Assembly: GCF_014696825.1 (NCBI RefSeq)
Contig: NZ_JACJQU010000017.1
Location: 1-64,000 of the forward strand
Source of the DNA: Anabaena sphaerica FACHB-251
GTDB taxonomy: Bacteria; Cyanobacteriota; Cyanobacteriia; Cyanobacteriales; Nostocaceae
Direction: 5' to 3'
Length of the DNA: 64,000 nt
Shown: piece after piece, positions 30,038-38,127 of the stretch
Layout of the letters: every line of letters begins with the position of its first letter
Numbering within the stretch: the first letter of the stretch is position 1
The notes under the pieces: generated by a model
The model's database searches: none
What the model was told of the DNA's origin: nothing
Seen by the model: only the letters and a program-made list of their open reading frames with translations
Program-made: the position numbers and the translations under genes

Positions 30038-31234
30038 ATGACAAAAAAAATACTACTCAACCGAAGACAAATTTTACAATTAGGGCTAGGAAGTTTAGCT
30101 GGAATAGGAACTTTAGCATTAGGTCGAGCTAAATCTTGGAGCAAACAAATCAGCTCCCTGGATAATCCAAATAGAAAGTTTACAGTTATTGGTACAGCTT
30201 CATTAAAAGAACGCGCCGCAGATAAAGGTTTATTTTATGGATCAGCAGCTAGAAATAATCCTCTATCGTCTGATCAAACGTTTATAGCTAATTTTATTCA
30301 AGAGTGTGGCATATTAGTCCCGGAATGGGACCAAAAATGGACAAGTTTGCGCCCCAATATATCCACATTTGACTTTACTTATGCTGATCGTTTAGCTAAG
30401 TTTGCAAAATCTCACGATATGTTGTTACGAGGCCATACTTTAGTTTGGCACCAAAACTTACCAGCATGGTTTCAGGAAGAGGTCAATGGCAGCAATGTTG
30501 AACAAATTTTGCAGCAACATATTAATACAGTAGTTGGACGTTATGCTGGAAAAATACACTCCTGGGATGTAGTTAACGAGGCAATTAATGTTAAGGATGG
30601 ACGTTCTGACGGTTTGCGTCAAACCCCCTGGTTGCAACTTATGGGTCCTGATTATCTGGATTTCGCTTTTCGGGCAGCAGCAGCAGCCGATCCAAAAGCT
30701 TTGTTGGTATATAATGAATATGGTTTAGATTACGATTCTAGGGATGACAAAGCCAAGAGAAGTGCTGTTTTGAAACTATTAGAAGGTTTAAAATCAAAAG
30801 GTACGCCCATACACGCTCTGGGTATACAAGGTCACTTAAATGGTGCTGGTAACTTCTTATTCAACCCCCGAAAATTCAGGTCTTTTCTGCGTGATGTAGC
30901 ATCACTTGGTCTCAAAATAATAATCACAGAATTAGATGTATTAGATAAAGACTTACCTAAAAATATCAGTAAGCGTGATCGCATCGTAGCGGCAGCCTAT
31001 GAAGATTATCTCTCAGCTGCATTGCAGGAAAAAGCAGTAATTGGCGTTCTCACTTGGGGACTGAGCGATCGCTATACTTGGCTGGCAGAGGACAACTCCT
31101 CTGGAGAACGTCTCTCATTACCATTCTCATTAAGACCCCTGCCTTTAGATGTTAACGGCAACCGCAAATTGGTCTGGAATGCGATCGCACGGGCTTTTGA
31201 CCAAGCACCCATGCGTTTACCCCATTCCTCTTGA
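30038..31234 (+). CDS. Tat-exported GH10 endo-beta-glycosidase (xylanase family)
   Basis: A 398-residue protein with a twin-arginine signal (NRRQILQLGLGSLAGIGTLA) and a complete GH10 barrel. The acid/base Glu lies in SWDVVNEAI (residue 181), the nucleophile Glu in IIITELDVL (residue 298), with HTLVWHQNLPAWF and GIQGHLN before them and LTWGLSDRYTWL near the end. GH10 enzymes cut beta-1,4-xylan-like chains. Its place as the last gene of a capsule cluster suggests it trims or releases the cell's own polysaccharide. No carbohydrate-binding module is attached. Confidence 0.9.
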   Translation: MTKKILLNRRQILQLGLGSLAGIGTLALGRAKSWSKQISSLDNPNRKFTVIGTASLKERAADKGLFYGSAARNNPLSSDQTFIANFIQECGILVPEWDQKWTSLRPNISTFDFTYADRLAKFAKSHDMLLRGHTLVWHQNLPAWFQEEVNGSNVEQILQQHINTVVGRYAGKIHSWDVVNEAINVKDGRSDGLRQTPWLQLMGPDYLDFAFRAAAAADPKALLVYNEYGLDYDSRDDKAKRSAVLKLLEGLKSKGTPIHALGIQGHLNGAGNFLFNPRKFRSFLRDVASLGLKIIITELDVLDKDLPKNISKRDRIVAAAYEDYLSAALQEKAVIGVLTWGLSDRYTWLAEDNSSGERLSLPFSLRPLPLDVNGNRKLVWNAIARAFDQAPMRLPHSS

Positions 31235-31792
31235 TGATCAAACATAGTTTGCAAGAGTTTGATAACAATTTTGCACAGGTCTTGATTATACAGCGTATTC
31301 CAGGCTGCTAGCAGTAAAAATAAAGAGTGAAAAACCTATGCACCAAGATGATTTTACTACTGACCACTACTGTTTTCAGGAGTCTATCAGCCATATTTGA
31401 TACTTCCTTTTCAGGCTCTTGAGTACATAATATGCAAAATCTGAAAAAAAAATCTTATAAAGCTTGCTACGTATAAGAAATAAGCCATATTTTTGAATAT
31501 TATGGCAAAATATTCTCTCTTTCCCTTGTTCCCTGTTAAGAGTTCCCTGTTCCCTCTTACCGACTGGTAATTTAGCATAACAAGTACCGAAGATCCCCTT
31601 TTCATAACTAATTTCTTAAATTATTTTATTCTCAGGATGGATTTAGAAATGCAAATTTAGGGAACATTAAAGAAGAAGCCATTATTTCTATTTTATGGGG
31701 AAAGATAAATGAGTTTTAAGGATTATGAATACAATAAAAGTTAAGTTTTGAAAAAGTGGACATTGGATAAAGTAGTTTGGAGATAAATCTTA
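31235..31792. other. intergenic region after the exopolysaccharide cluster
   Basis: A 558-base gap. Positions 31517-31558 are TTCCCTG-type heptad repeats. The rest is AT-rich and I find no gene. The lpxD promoter should be at its right end. Confidence 0.5.
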
Positions 31793-32845
31793 ATGCTATT
31801 AAGTAAAATTATTCATCATTTCAGTGATTTAGTTAACGATCACAGTCTCACCTCTAACCCAGAACTAAACCCAGAAATTACCGGAGTTGCAGCTATAGAT
31901 GAAGCTACAAACGGTACTATCAGCTATGTAGAAGGAGGAAAATTTGCCTCTTTCATCAATTCTACAGACGCTAGTGCTTTAATTTTACCCCTAAATGAAA
32001 AATTGCATCAGCAAGCCACAGAAAGGGGTATAGCCTGGTTAGCAACCCCAGAACCACGCTTATTATTTGCTCAAGCGATCGCTCTTTTTTACCAACCATA
32101 TCAACCAACCCCAGAAATTCATCCCACCGCAGTTATTCACCCCACCGCCAAAATCGGTAATGATGTTTATATGGGCGCTCATGTTGTCATTTCTCAAGGT
32201 GCTGAAATTGGTCATGGTGTAATTGTTCATCCCAATGTCGTTATTTATCCAGATGCAACAATAGGCGATCGCACCATCTTACACGCTAACTGTAGCATCC
32301 ATGAACGTACCCAAATCGGTGCAGATTGCGTAATTCATAGCGGTGCTGTCATCGGTGCAGAAGGTTTTGGGTTTGTACCTACCCGGACAGGTTGGCTAAA
32401 AATGGAACAGTCTGGTTATACCGTCTTAGAAGACGGCGTAGAAATAGGTTGTAACAGTGCAGTAGACCGTCCCGCAGTAGGAGAAACCCGCATTGGCAAA
32501 AATACGAAAATAGACAACTTAGTGCAGATAGGACATGGGTGTCAAATTGGTGCAGGTTGTGCTATCGCTGGACAAGCGGGAATGGCCGGAGGTGTGAAAT
32601 TAGGAAACCGAGTCATTTTAGCCGGACAAAGCGGAATAGCGAATCAGGTCAAAATCGGAGATGGTGCGATCGCATCTGCTCAAGCAGGTATTCACAGTGA
32701 TATTGCACCCGGAGAAATAGTTTCTGGCTCTCCAGCTTTACCACATAAATTATACCTGAAAGTATCTGCTGTTTATAGCCGTCTACCAGATATATATCAA
32801 TCGCTCAAACAATTGCAACGTCAACTAGGGAAAAAGTCGGATTAA
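31793..32845 (+). CDS. lpxD: UDP-3-O-acylglucosamine N-acyltransferase
   Basis: A 350-residue LpxD. The N-terminal uridine-binding domain (about 1-100) is followed by left-handed beta-helix hexapeptide repeats (IHPTAVIHPTAKIGNDVYMG and onward) and a C-terminal helical tail. The catalytic His lies in the QIGHGCQIGAGC segment. It adds the second acyl chain in lipid A synthesis in the cytoplasm. The gene stands alone; lpxA, lpxC and fabZ are not beside it, so this may be the second LpxD-like copy that many cyanobacteria carry. Confidence 0.92.
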   Translation: MLLSKIIHHFSDLVNDHSLTSNPELNPEITGVAAIDEATNGTISYVEGGKFASFINSTDASALILPLNEKLHQQATERGIAWLATPEPRLLFAQAIALFYQPYQPTPEIHPTAVIHPTAKIGNDVYMGAHVVISQGAEIGHGVIVHPNVVIYPDATIGDRTILHANCSIHERTQIGADCVIHSGAVIGAEGFGFVPTRTGWLKMEQSGYTVLEDGVEIGCNSAVDRPAVGETRIGKNTKIDNLVQIGHGCQIGAGCAIAGQAGMAGGVKLGNRVILAGQSGIANQVKIGDGAIASAQAGIHSDIAPGEIVSGSPALPHKLYLKVSAVYSRLPDIYQSLKQLQRQLGKKSD

Positions 32846-32854
32846 TTTTGTTGG

Positions 32855-32877
32855 AGAACAGGTATCTTACCTGTTCT
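32855..32877 (+). terminator. hairpin after lpxD
   Basis: The perfect stem AGAACAGGTA / TACCTGTTCT has a 3-base loop and is followed by AATTTAG. The T-run is weak, so termination efficiency is uncertain. Confidence 0.55.
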
Positions 32878-32993
32878 AATTTAGCACAATTTTGTGATGT
32901 TTGTTAACAATAAAGGTCAAAATATAGTGACAATTGCTAATTTGATTGTTGATAAAATTACAGATTTTACTAATTTGGAATTAGGCAACAATT

Positions 32994-33506
32994 CTAGCTA
33001 TTACTCCAATCTTCACCCCCTGGTAATTGAGTAAGATAATCATCTATAACATCTGGCAATTCTCTATTTGTATAGTTATAGGTCATCGTTAATAATTCAG
33101 ATACATTTAATATTAATTGGGGTTTATTTAACATCTGCGAAATTTCTTTTCGTTTTAATTTACCATTCAAAACCTCTAAACTTGCATCTGCTATTGCTGG
33201 TGTCATTTCATCTTCTAGGTAAATTTGCCATTCATCTTGATTGACGTAATAAAATTTTTTATTATCTTTGAGATTCACATCTTGAATCTCTAAAATTGCA
33301 TAACGAATAGAAGCAGCCCAAGAATTTGTTAATCGCTGTTCTATTTGATTCTTAATTAAATGTATGAGCAGAATCTTTAAAAAAGATTTAATCTGTCGCA
33401 AAATAGCCTTTTTACTCATTCCCTCTAGTTCATCCACAATTGCCAAAGCATCTGTATAACGTCCTTCTACAATGCTATTTCTGAGGTCGATTAATTCCTG
33501 TGTCAT
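32994..33506 (-). CDS. DUF29-family-like protein
   Basis: A 170-residue helical protein beginning MTQELIDLRNSIVEGRYTDA. The middle block (IRQIKSFLKILLIHLIKNQI, with a leading LRQ) and the flanking W-A-A-S-I-R stretch resemble DUF29 or a related cyanobacterial family whose members sit near mobile genes. No catalytic motif or membrane segment is clear. I start at MTQEL; a frame five codons longer exists. Converging on lpxD, it is probably an independent unit. Confidence 0.5.
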   Translation of the reverse strand: MTQELIDLRNSIVEGRYTDALAIVDELEGMSKKAILRQIKSFLKILLIHLIKNQIEQRLTNSWAASIRYAILEIQDVNLKDNKKFYYVNQDEWQIYLEDEMTPAIADASLEVLNGKLKRKEISQMLNKPQLILNVSELLTMTYNYTNRELPDVIDDYLTQLPGGEDWSNS

Positions 33507-33626
33507 CTGTATTAACCTCAAACTATAAACAAGTGAATATTTATTTATCCAGTCTATGATTGTATTTTATAGTTAAATCTGTTCATTTGTCTAACTCAAA
33601 CAAGCAGGTTTTGATCTATTCTGAAG

Positions 33627-35093
33627 ATGAAGCCATCACAAGCGCGGAGACTGAAAATTGTGAAGTTACATAAACCAATATTGGTGGGAGGACTAGGTTT
33701 GTCCTTCTCCCTGTGGATGTTAGACAGCTGGCATGATTCAATAGTACAGGTAGGAGAGTTTGCCCTGTTGAGTGCTTTAGCTGTTGGTGGGGGTTTCTGG
33801 TTATTGCAGAAAAATCGCCCCCAATGGGGTGAACAGCTAGATAATATAGTTGTAGATAGGGCATCTGTAGAAAGTGCAATAAATAAAACTGAGGTTGTCA
33901 TTAACCAACTGGCACAAGAAGCAGTCAACCATCCAAACTTAACAACCCTACGAGAACAACTTGCTAAGTTAACCTTAGAGTTAGATAGACGAGAAATTCA
34001 AGTTGCTGTTACTGGTGGAAAATCGGTAGGTAAAAGTACGGTTATTCAAATTCTCAAGAATGTAGAAACTTTATCTACAACGTCTCTACAATATACAGAA
34101 ACAGCACCTTTATTTGCAGGACTGAGTGAAAATTCTGATGCAGTCGCATTATCAGAACTGCAAAAATTTGATTTTGTCTTATTTCTTACCAATGGAGATT
34201 TGACAGATTCAGAATTTCAAGTTTTGCAACAACTAAAAGCAGAAAAACAATCAACATTGCTGGTTTTCAACAAACAAGACCAGTATCAACTAGATGAACG
34301 TGGGACAATTTTACAATCTTTAAAACAGCGAATCTCAGGTAATGTAGTCGCAACTTCAGCTTCTCCCTTACCGGTGAAAGTGAGAAAACATGAACCTGAT
34401 GGTACTGTGCAAGAATGGATGGAACAACCAAAACCAGATGTTCAACAGTTGACACAGCAGTTAGAAGAAGTTTTAGCACAGCAAGGACAGCAGCTAGTTT
34501 GTACAACAACGATGCGAAAAGTGCTGTTACTCAAAGCTGAAGCGAAAAATTGTTTAAATAGCATCAGGCGCGATCGCTCTACACCCATCATAGAACAAAA
34601 TCAGTGGATAGCTGCTGCTGCTGCTTTTGCTAACCCAATTCCCGCTTTGGATATTTTAGCAACTGCGGCCATTAATGCCCAAATGGTAATGGATTTAGGT
34701 AATATTTATCAACAAAAAATTTCCTTAGAACAGGCACAACAAGTAGCCGGAACAATGGGAAGCTTAATGTTGAAATTAGGTTTAGTAGAATTATCTACAC
34801 GGGCTGTTACTGGTATTCTCAAAACTAACGCTGTCACCTTCGTTGCTGGGGGAATGGTGGAAGGAGTGAGTGCTGCTTATTTAACCAGACTTGCTGGTTT
34901 AAGTTTAGTTGAGTATTTTGAACAGCAAGAAATAGCATTAGAAACAGGAAATGGTTTGAACCTGGAAAAATTACGCCAAGTTCTACAAACAGTATTCCAG
35001 CAAAATCAAAAATTGGCTGTTTTGGAAGCTTTTGTTAAGCAAGGTGTGAAACGGTTGTTACCGGAAGCAAAACCAGTTGGAGTTGTTGGATAG
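33627..35093 (+). CDS. DUF697-type membrane-associated GTPase
   Basis: A 488-residue protein. Two hydrophobic segments lie near residues 16-30 and 45-58. The P-loop is GGKSVGKST (about residues 131-139) and NKQD (about 214-217) is the guanine-specificity motif. After a linker, residues 320-440 form the Ala-rich DUF697 region (ANPIPALDILATAAINAQMV), with hydrophobic stretches. Members are cyanobacterial Era-like GTPases of unknown role, likely bound to a membrane. A strong terminator follows. Confidence 0.78.
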   Translation: MKPSQARRLKIVKLHKPILVGGLGLSFSLWMLDSWHDSIVQVGEFALLSALAVGGGFWLLQKNRPQWGEQLDNIVVDRASVESAINKTEVVINQLAQEAVNHPNLTTLREQLAKLTLELDRREIQVAVTGGKSVGKSTVIQILKNVETLSTTSLQYTETAPLFAGLSENSDAVALSELQKFDFVLFLTNGDLTDSEFQVLQQLKAEKQSTLLVFNKQDQYQLDERGTILQSLKQRISGNVVATSASPLPVKVRKHEPDGTVQEWMEQPKPDVQQLTQQLEEVLAQQGQQLVCTTTMRKVLLLKAEAKNCLNSIRRDRSTPIIEQNQWIAAAAAFANPIPALDILATAAINAQMVMDLGNIYQQKISLEQAQQVAGTMGSLMLKLGLVELSTRAVTGILKTNAVTFVAGGMVEGVSAAYLTRLAGLSLVEYFEQQEIALETGNGLNLEKLRQVLQTVFQQNQKLAVLEAFVKQGVKRLLPEAKPVGVVG

Positions 35094-35117
35094 TTTTGCA
35101 CCAAATCATAAATTTGC

Positions 35118-35161
35118 AACCCGCTTTCACTGGAGTAATTCCTAAATAAAAAGCGGGTTTT
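35118..35161 (+). terminator. terminator of the DUF697 GTPase gene
   Basis: The stem AACCCGCTTT / AAAGCGGGTT has a 23-base loop and is followed by TTATTTTT. It starts 25 bases after the stop. Confidence 0.8.
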
Positions 35162-35271
35162 ATTTTTAAATTTGACAAAATTAAGGCAATTTTGAACATA
35201 TTAATAAAATTGTAGCAGTTATTATCATAACATCTCTAATTTTCTCAGATGTTTACACTATTTGCACACTC

Positions 35272-35478
35272 ATGACACCTCAAGAATTTTTGGACAATTT
35301 AGCTACAGCGGTAACAGATTCAGAAAAATTGATCGTTTTTGCGCGATATATAGATACAACCGCATTAGACCATGCAACAACCCCCAAATGGAGAAGTATT
35401 CCTCACAGTACAGAAATTCAGTTTGCACTCAATAACCTTGCTTTTCATTTAGAAGCACTTGCTGAAGAAGGCAATTAA
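35272..35478 (+). CDS. small conserved-looking protein, unknown
   Basis: A 68-residue acidic protein beginning MTPQEFLDNLATAVTDSEKL, with a well-formed amphipathic C-terminal helix (NNLAFHLEALAEEGN). I do not recognise the family. It has normal coding character for the region and stands alone between a terminator and the accessory island. It has no signal or membrane segment. Confidence 0.5.
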   Translation: MTPQEFLDNLATAVTDSEKLIVFARYIDTTALDHATTPKWRSIPHSTEIQFALNNLAFHLEALAEEGN

Positions 35479-35576
35479 TGAAGACAATACTCGATAGGTT
35501 ATCTTTAGAGATACCTATCAAGTAATAATATATTTTTGGATAAATTCGCGCATCTATTCAGAAAGTTATAAAATAA

Positions 35577-36083
35577 TTAGTTTAACTGACGATAAACTGC
35601 AAATAAACAATCATTGTATTGTTTTTCAACTTCAAGATTTGTAAAAGCCCAGGCGACTTTGTAAGGTTTTTGATATTCTCCTAATATATTTATCCGGTGA
35701 CAAACATTAGGAATTTTGGTCAAATATCTGGGTGCTAAAGGTGCATCACAAACAAATATACCTTTAACTTTGTGTGTCGTACCTGTTATACCTGAGCTAT
35801 AATTTATCATGATTGCTATATAATATCTATCCTCTGATGTATGGAGGACTTGAACTAAGTCATCATGAGTAATACCAAGTAAATGATCAGGTAATTTCAA
35901 GGCTTCGCTGGTGTCTAAAGGTATATTTTGAGTTTTAACCCAATCGAGAATTTCCTGAGATTTTGTCAGTGCTGCGCGTTTGCGGAAACAATATTTAATC
36001 TCGACAAATAAATGAGTAATTTGGTATATTATATATAGCGATTTTAAGACAAATCCAGTAAATATTCGTTGTAAGTTAAACAT
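35577..36083 (-). CDS. unknown protein divergent from the AbiE-methyltransferase operon
   Basis: A 168-residue basic protein. The N-terminus is partly hydrophobic (FTGFVLKSLYIIYQITHLFV) and could be a membrane anchor, or the true start may be later. The rest is globular with mixed strands: DRYYIAIMINYSSG, KVKGIFVCDAPLAPRYLTK, and a final CLFAVYRQLN. I see no nuclease, helicase or transferase motif. It is transcribed away from the AbiEi-like gene, 65 bases apart, so the two share a promoter region. Confidence 0.5.
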   Translation of the reverse strand: MFNLQRIFTGFVLKSLYIIYQITHLFVEIKYCFRKRAALTKSQEILDWVKTQNIPLDTSEALKLPDHLLGITHDDLVQVLHTSEDRYYIAIMINYSSGITGTTHKVKGIFVCDAPLAPRYLTKIPNVCHRINILGEYQKPYKVAWAFTNLEVEKQYNDCLFAVYRQLN

Positions 36084-36148
36084 TTTTTCAAATTGCTGTA
36101 GGATTCAGATTATTAAATACTCTAATTAAACAATATTTTAAATGTCCT

Positions 36149-37270
36149 ATGCAACCTAAGCATCCTTGGCTACAAAAATGTATACAAAAGCTGGAAGAAT
36201 TACCCCAGATAGAGACAACAACAACTATAGAACCTTTTTTAGAAAATACTCTTGCAGATGGATTATTAACTATTTATACGCCTCACAGCCAGGTCAAATA
36301 TATTGTCGAAATTAAAGCTCCCATTACTTTAAACACTGTTGATTCAAACATTAATTATATCAATCATTTGAAGCAAAAACTTAATAATGATCAGAGAACA
36401 TTGCTAATTACAGACACACTTTCTGATGCAGTTGTGGATTTTTTGCTAGAAAACAATATTGAATTTATTGACACTACAGGTAATATTTACCTTAACAATT
36501 CATCACTATATATTTTAGTTAGAGGTAGTTCAACACAAAACAAAAAATCACTATCTGCTCATAAAATTACTACCAGCACCCTAAAAGTTGCTTATGCTAT
36601 ACTTCAAGATCCAATTATTTTACAATATCCTAATTTTGAAGTAATATCACACGTTGCAGGTGTTGACTCTCAGACTGTAAAACTATCAAACGTTGCAGGT
36701 GTTGACTTTCAAACTGTAAAACGCAGTCTCGAAACTTTGTATCAACTGAATTATTTGCAGCGTCAACGAAATGGAAGATATAGAATTGAAAATTACACAA
36801 AACTTTTAGAAAGATGGGAAATGGGGTATATAGAAAATTTGCGTCCAGAACTTTTAATAGGGACATTTAGCCATAGAGAAAATATAAATATAGATTTTAA
36901 CGATATATCGAAACAAATACTAGAAATAGCCCAAAATCAAGAAATTATAATTGGAGGAGAATTAGGCGCTGCAATTCTCACAGGTTATTTAAAACCTATC
37001 AGCATGACTATTCATATTCCTGAAGAATATAATTATCGTGTGATAACAACTATGTTCCGTCTCAAACCAGATCCCAAGGGTAATATTATCATTTTTAAGC
37101 AATTTGGGAATAACAATCAACCTAAATATGACTCATCTGAACCTGTAGCAGACCCGTTACTTATTCATGCAGAATTGTGTTTATATCCAGATGAAAGACT
37201 AAAAGAAACAGCTAAACGTCTCTATGAAAAATATATTCTCATCAGACAAAAAATAGCCGAAACCGTATAA
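36149..37270 (+). CDS. AbiEi-family-like antitoxin with winged-helix domain
   Basis: A 373-residue protein. Residues 1-125 form an alpha/beta domain with DGLL...YIVEIKAP (D37, E54, K56), which looks like a PD-(D/E)xK-type core and may be degenerate. Residues 140-215 are a winged helix (ISHVAGVD...TVKRSLETLYQLNYLQRQ, given in part), and the rest matches the C-terminal region of type IV AbiEi antitoxins. The stop is 1 base before the AbiEii-like start, as in abiE operons. The role would be transcriptional repression and neutralising the partner. The winged helix contains a 13-residue tandem duplication. Confidence 0.65.
   Translation: MQPKHPWLQKCIQKLEELPQIETTTTIEPFLENTLADGLLTIYTPHSQVKYIVEIKAPITLNTVDSNINYINHLKQKLNNDQRTLLITDTLSDAVVDFLLENNIEFIDTTGNIYLNNSSLYILVRGSSTQNKKSLSAHKITTSTLKVAYAILQDPIILQYPNFEVISHVAGVDSQTVKLSNVAGVDFQTVKRSLETLYQLNYLQRQRNGRYRIENYTKLLERWEMGYIENLRPELLIGTFSHRENINIDFNDISKQILEIAQNQEIIIGGELGAAILTGYLKPISMTIHIPEEYNYRVITTMFRLKPDPKGNIIIFKQFGNNNQPKYDSSEPVADPLLIHAELCLYPDERLKETAKRLYEKYILIRQKIAETV
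36651..36728 (+). repeat. 39-bp in-frame tandem duplication in the winged helix
   Basis: The sequence ACGTTGCAGGTGTTGACT occurs at 36651 and again at 36690, with the following bases also repeated (few mismatches). The 39-base period duplicates 13 codons, giving VAGVDSQTVKLSN then VAGVDFQTVKRSL. Confidence 0.85.
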
Positions 37271-37271
37271 T

Positions 37272-38108
37272 ATGAGCAAATCACATCCCCAACTTGACTC
37301 AGAAACTAAAAAATTTCTCAGAGATTTTAAATCTATCATTGATTCATTAGAAGTTCCTATGCTTTTGATAGGCGCTCAAGCAAGACTGTTAATCTTTGAT
37401 AGTCAATATAAAGTTCAAGGACGAGCCACAAATGATTGGGATGTGGCGGTAAAATTGGATAATTGGGATAGATATTATCTACTAATAACCACAATGACGA
37501 CTGGAGAAAATCCTCTATTTAAAACAACCAGAATTCCTCACAAATTTATACATATCGAAACTCAACTAGAAGTTGATATTATTCCTTTTGGGGATATCGG
37601 TAAACCAAAACAGGAAATTAACTGGCCTGATGGTAATCAAATGAGCATTTTAGGATTAGAAGAAGCTTTTGTAAATACAGAGATTATAATAATTGACAAT
37701 GTAGAAATTCGGGTAGCTGATATTGATGCTTTTATCGCTTTGAAAATATTAGCTTGGAATGAGAGAAGAGAAAATAAAGATTTAGAAGATATCATAACAG
37801 TATTGCTAAAGTCGGCTAATGAAGAGGATGCACAGCGTGTTTATGATGAATTTATCGACAAAATCATAGAAGGAAGATTTGAAGTAGATGAAGCGGCTAT
37901 TATTTTTATAGGCAGAAATATTAAAAATAAATTCAAACCTGAAACTCTTAACAAGATTAACGAAATTATAACGCTAATTCTAAATCGCCAAAATAACTAT
38001 ATTCCGCCATTCGTTCCTAAAAATTCAGATGACTGGGATGAAGCTTTTGATAAAATAATTAAACGTTTTGAATCACTGCAATATGGATTAACTGATTTTT
38101 CTGAATAA
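37272..38108 (+). CDS. AbiEii-like nucleotidyltransferase toxin
   Basis: A 278-residue protein with a minimal nucleotidyltransferase core. LIGAQARLL is followed by GRATNDWDVAV, giving D55 and D57 as metal ligands; D102 in LEVDIIPFG is the third. IALKILAWNERRENKDLEDI (K158, R165, D170) matches the AbiEii motif with conserved Lys and Asp. AbiEii/MenA toxins add nucleotides to tRNA ends and cause growth arrest or phage abortive infection. It overlaps closely with the AbiEi-like gene. The first motif has GA instead of the common GG, so activity should be tested. Confidence 0.7.
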   Translation: MSKSHPQLDSETKKFLRDFKSIIDSLEVPMLLIGAQARLLIFDSQYKVQGRATNDWDVAVKLDNWDRYYLLITTMTTGENPLFKTTRIPHKFIHIETQLEVDIIPFGDIGKPKQEINWPDGNQMSILGLEEAFVNTEIIIIDNVEIRVADIDAFIALKILAWNERRENKDLEDIITVLLKSANEEDAQRVYDEFIDKIIEGRFEVDEAAIIFIGRNIKNKFKPETLNKINEIITLILNRQNNYIPPFVPKNSDDWDEAFDKIIKRFESLQYGLTDFSE

Positions 38109-38127
38109 TTAGTAGACTAGGTTATTA

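Noticed and set aside
33594-33930. Minus-strand frames opposite the DUF697 GTPase start
   Set aside because: They are shadows of the GTPase gene with Ser/Cys/Leu-biased composition.
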